The position numbers were made by a program, and so were the translations under genes. A stretch of DNA of 15,626 nt from contig JAJDES010000258.1 of NCBI GenBank assembly GCA_029259675.1, forward strand, positions 1 through 15,626, read 5' to 3'. The DNA comes from Planctomycetota bacterium. Lineage in GTDB: Bacteria; Planctomycetota; UBA1135; GCA-002686595. Under the pieces are notes generated by a model. The model saw only the letters and a program-made list of their open reading frames with translations, did not search any database and was not told where the DNA came from. Shown here piece after piece: positions 15,136 to 15,626 of the stretch. Position 1 is the stretch's first letter; each line of letters opens with the position of its first letter.

Positions 15136-15165
15136 GAGCTGATGATTCCCATCGGATCGCAGCTC
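15136..15165. terminator. Possible bidirectional hairpin between convergent genes
   Basis: GAGCT (15136-15140) pairs with AGCTC (15161-15165), and inside GATG (15141-15144) pairs with CATC (15150-15153). It lies in the 69-base gap between the sigma stop and the end of the minus-strand gene. There is no clear T-tract on either strand. Confidence 0.25.
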
Positions 15166-15188
15166 TACATTGCTTGGACGCCTGCGGA

Positions 15189-15626
15189 TCAGCGCTGCAA
15201 TTTCACCACAGGTCGCACTCCGACATCCAAGCTACTGGCATCGGGTGCAAACTCCTGCCGCAGAGCACTGCGCAGGTTGGATGCCACCTCATTGAAGGAG
15301 CCGCCGCGCACATTGCGGAAATTCTCGTTTCCACCGATGCTTTCGCCGGTTCCCGGCCAAAGGTCAAACGTGTGGCCGTGCGCTAGATCCTGACACAGCT
15401 CCCACACGTTTCCGTTGATATCGAAGAAGCCGAAGGGATTGGGGAAGTAAGAACCAACCGGCGCCGTTCCGATCCAACCATCGACCCAAGATTCAAAGAC
15501 CATGTCCGGCTGAGCCGTGGGAGCATTGCCCCACTTCCAATCCGCCAAATTGCTGGCGCCCTGCATGCTGCCCGGATGATCTCCGGACCAATACATGGTC
15601 GTCGTCCCTCCGCGCGCGGCATACTC
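15189..15626 (-). CDS. Formylglycine-generating-enzyme (SUMF1) fold protein, C-terminal part
   Basis: The gene enters from the right edge on the minus strand and stops at 15191-15189; about 145 residues are visible. Typical FGE-sulfatase motifs appear in order: EYAARGG, YWSGD, PNPFGFFDINGNVWELCQD, NVRGGSF, RSALR and DVGVRPV. The ATG at 15596 is internal, because EYAARGG upstream of it is conserved. In true FGEs two cysteines near the RGGS...R segment bind copper and convert sulfatase cysteine to formylglycine. Here that stretch (NEVASNLRSALRQEF) has none, so it is probably one of the many non-FGE members of the fold, often fused to other domains. No sulfatase gene is in the window. The 5' part and any fusion partner are not seen. 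Confidence 0.92.
   Translation of the reverse strand, partial: EYAARGGTTTMYWSGDHPGSMQGASNLADWKWGNAPTAQPDMVFESWVDGWIGTAPVGSYFPNPFGFFDINGNVWELCQDLAHGHTFDLWPGTGESIGGNENFRNVRGGSFNEVASNLRSALRQEFAPDASSLDVGVRPVVKLQR

Overview
The window is GC-rich bacterial DNA and reads as accessory, envelope-oriented chromosome. I infer a Planctomycetota-like organism, with moderate confidence. Reasons: a redoxin / cytochrome c / copper type II monooxygenase lipoprotein, tandem CRTAC1-like FG-GAP/UnbV lipoproteins with a TPR partner, a small ECF sigma factor, a formylglycine-generating-enzyme (FGE) fold protein, and very large secreted beta-propeller proteins. Acidobacteriota, Verrucomicrobiota or Myxococcota remain possible. 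No rRNA, tRNA, CRISPR array, transposase or phage gene was seen.

Layout: 1-189 is the 3' end of a glutaredoxin. 316-1380 is a membrane acyltransferase-3, whose real start probably lies upstream at a non-canonical codon. 1491-3287 is a lipoprotein with a redoxin domain, a CXXCH haem site and a full PHM-type copper monooxygenase domain. 3458-3736 (minus) is a small secreted protein, divergent from the next operon. 3917-4978 and 4975-6792 are a TPR lipoprotein and a CRTAC1/UnbV lipoprotein with ATGA overlap. After 494 bp rich in inverted repeats, 7287-9092 is a paralogue of the CRTAC1 protein. 9402-10823 is an MFS exporter. 11011-14412 is a 1133-residue secreted protein that joins a seven-repeat FG-GAP propeller to a D-Ala-D-Ala carboxypeptidase (S11) domain with an altered KTG box. 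After a strong terminator hairpin, 14529-15119 is an ECF sigma factor. It converges on the C-terminal part of an FGE-like gene (minus, cut by the window edge).

Working together: most products are predicted to be exported or membrane-bound. The tightest functional unit is the overlapping TPR-CRTAC1 pair plus the neighbouring CRTAC1 paralogue. Shine-Dalgarno sequences are nearly absent. Three genes share a TANNNT hexamer exactly six bases before the start codon, which suggests leaderless transcripts. The most unusual single item is the propeller-S11 fusion. I see no defence or mobile system.
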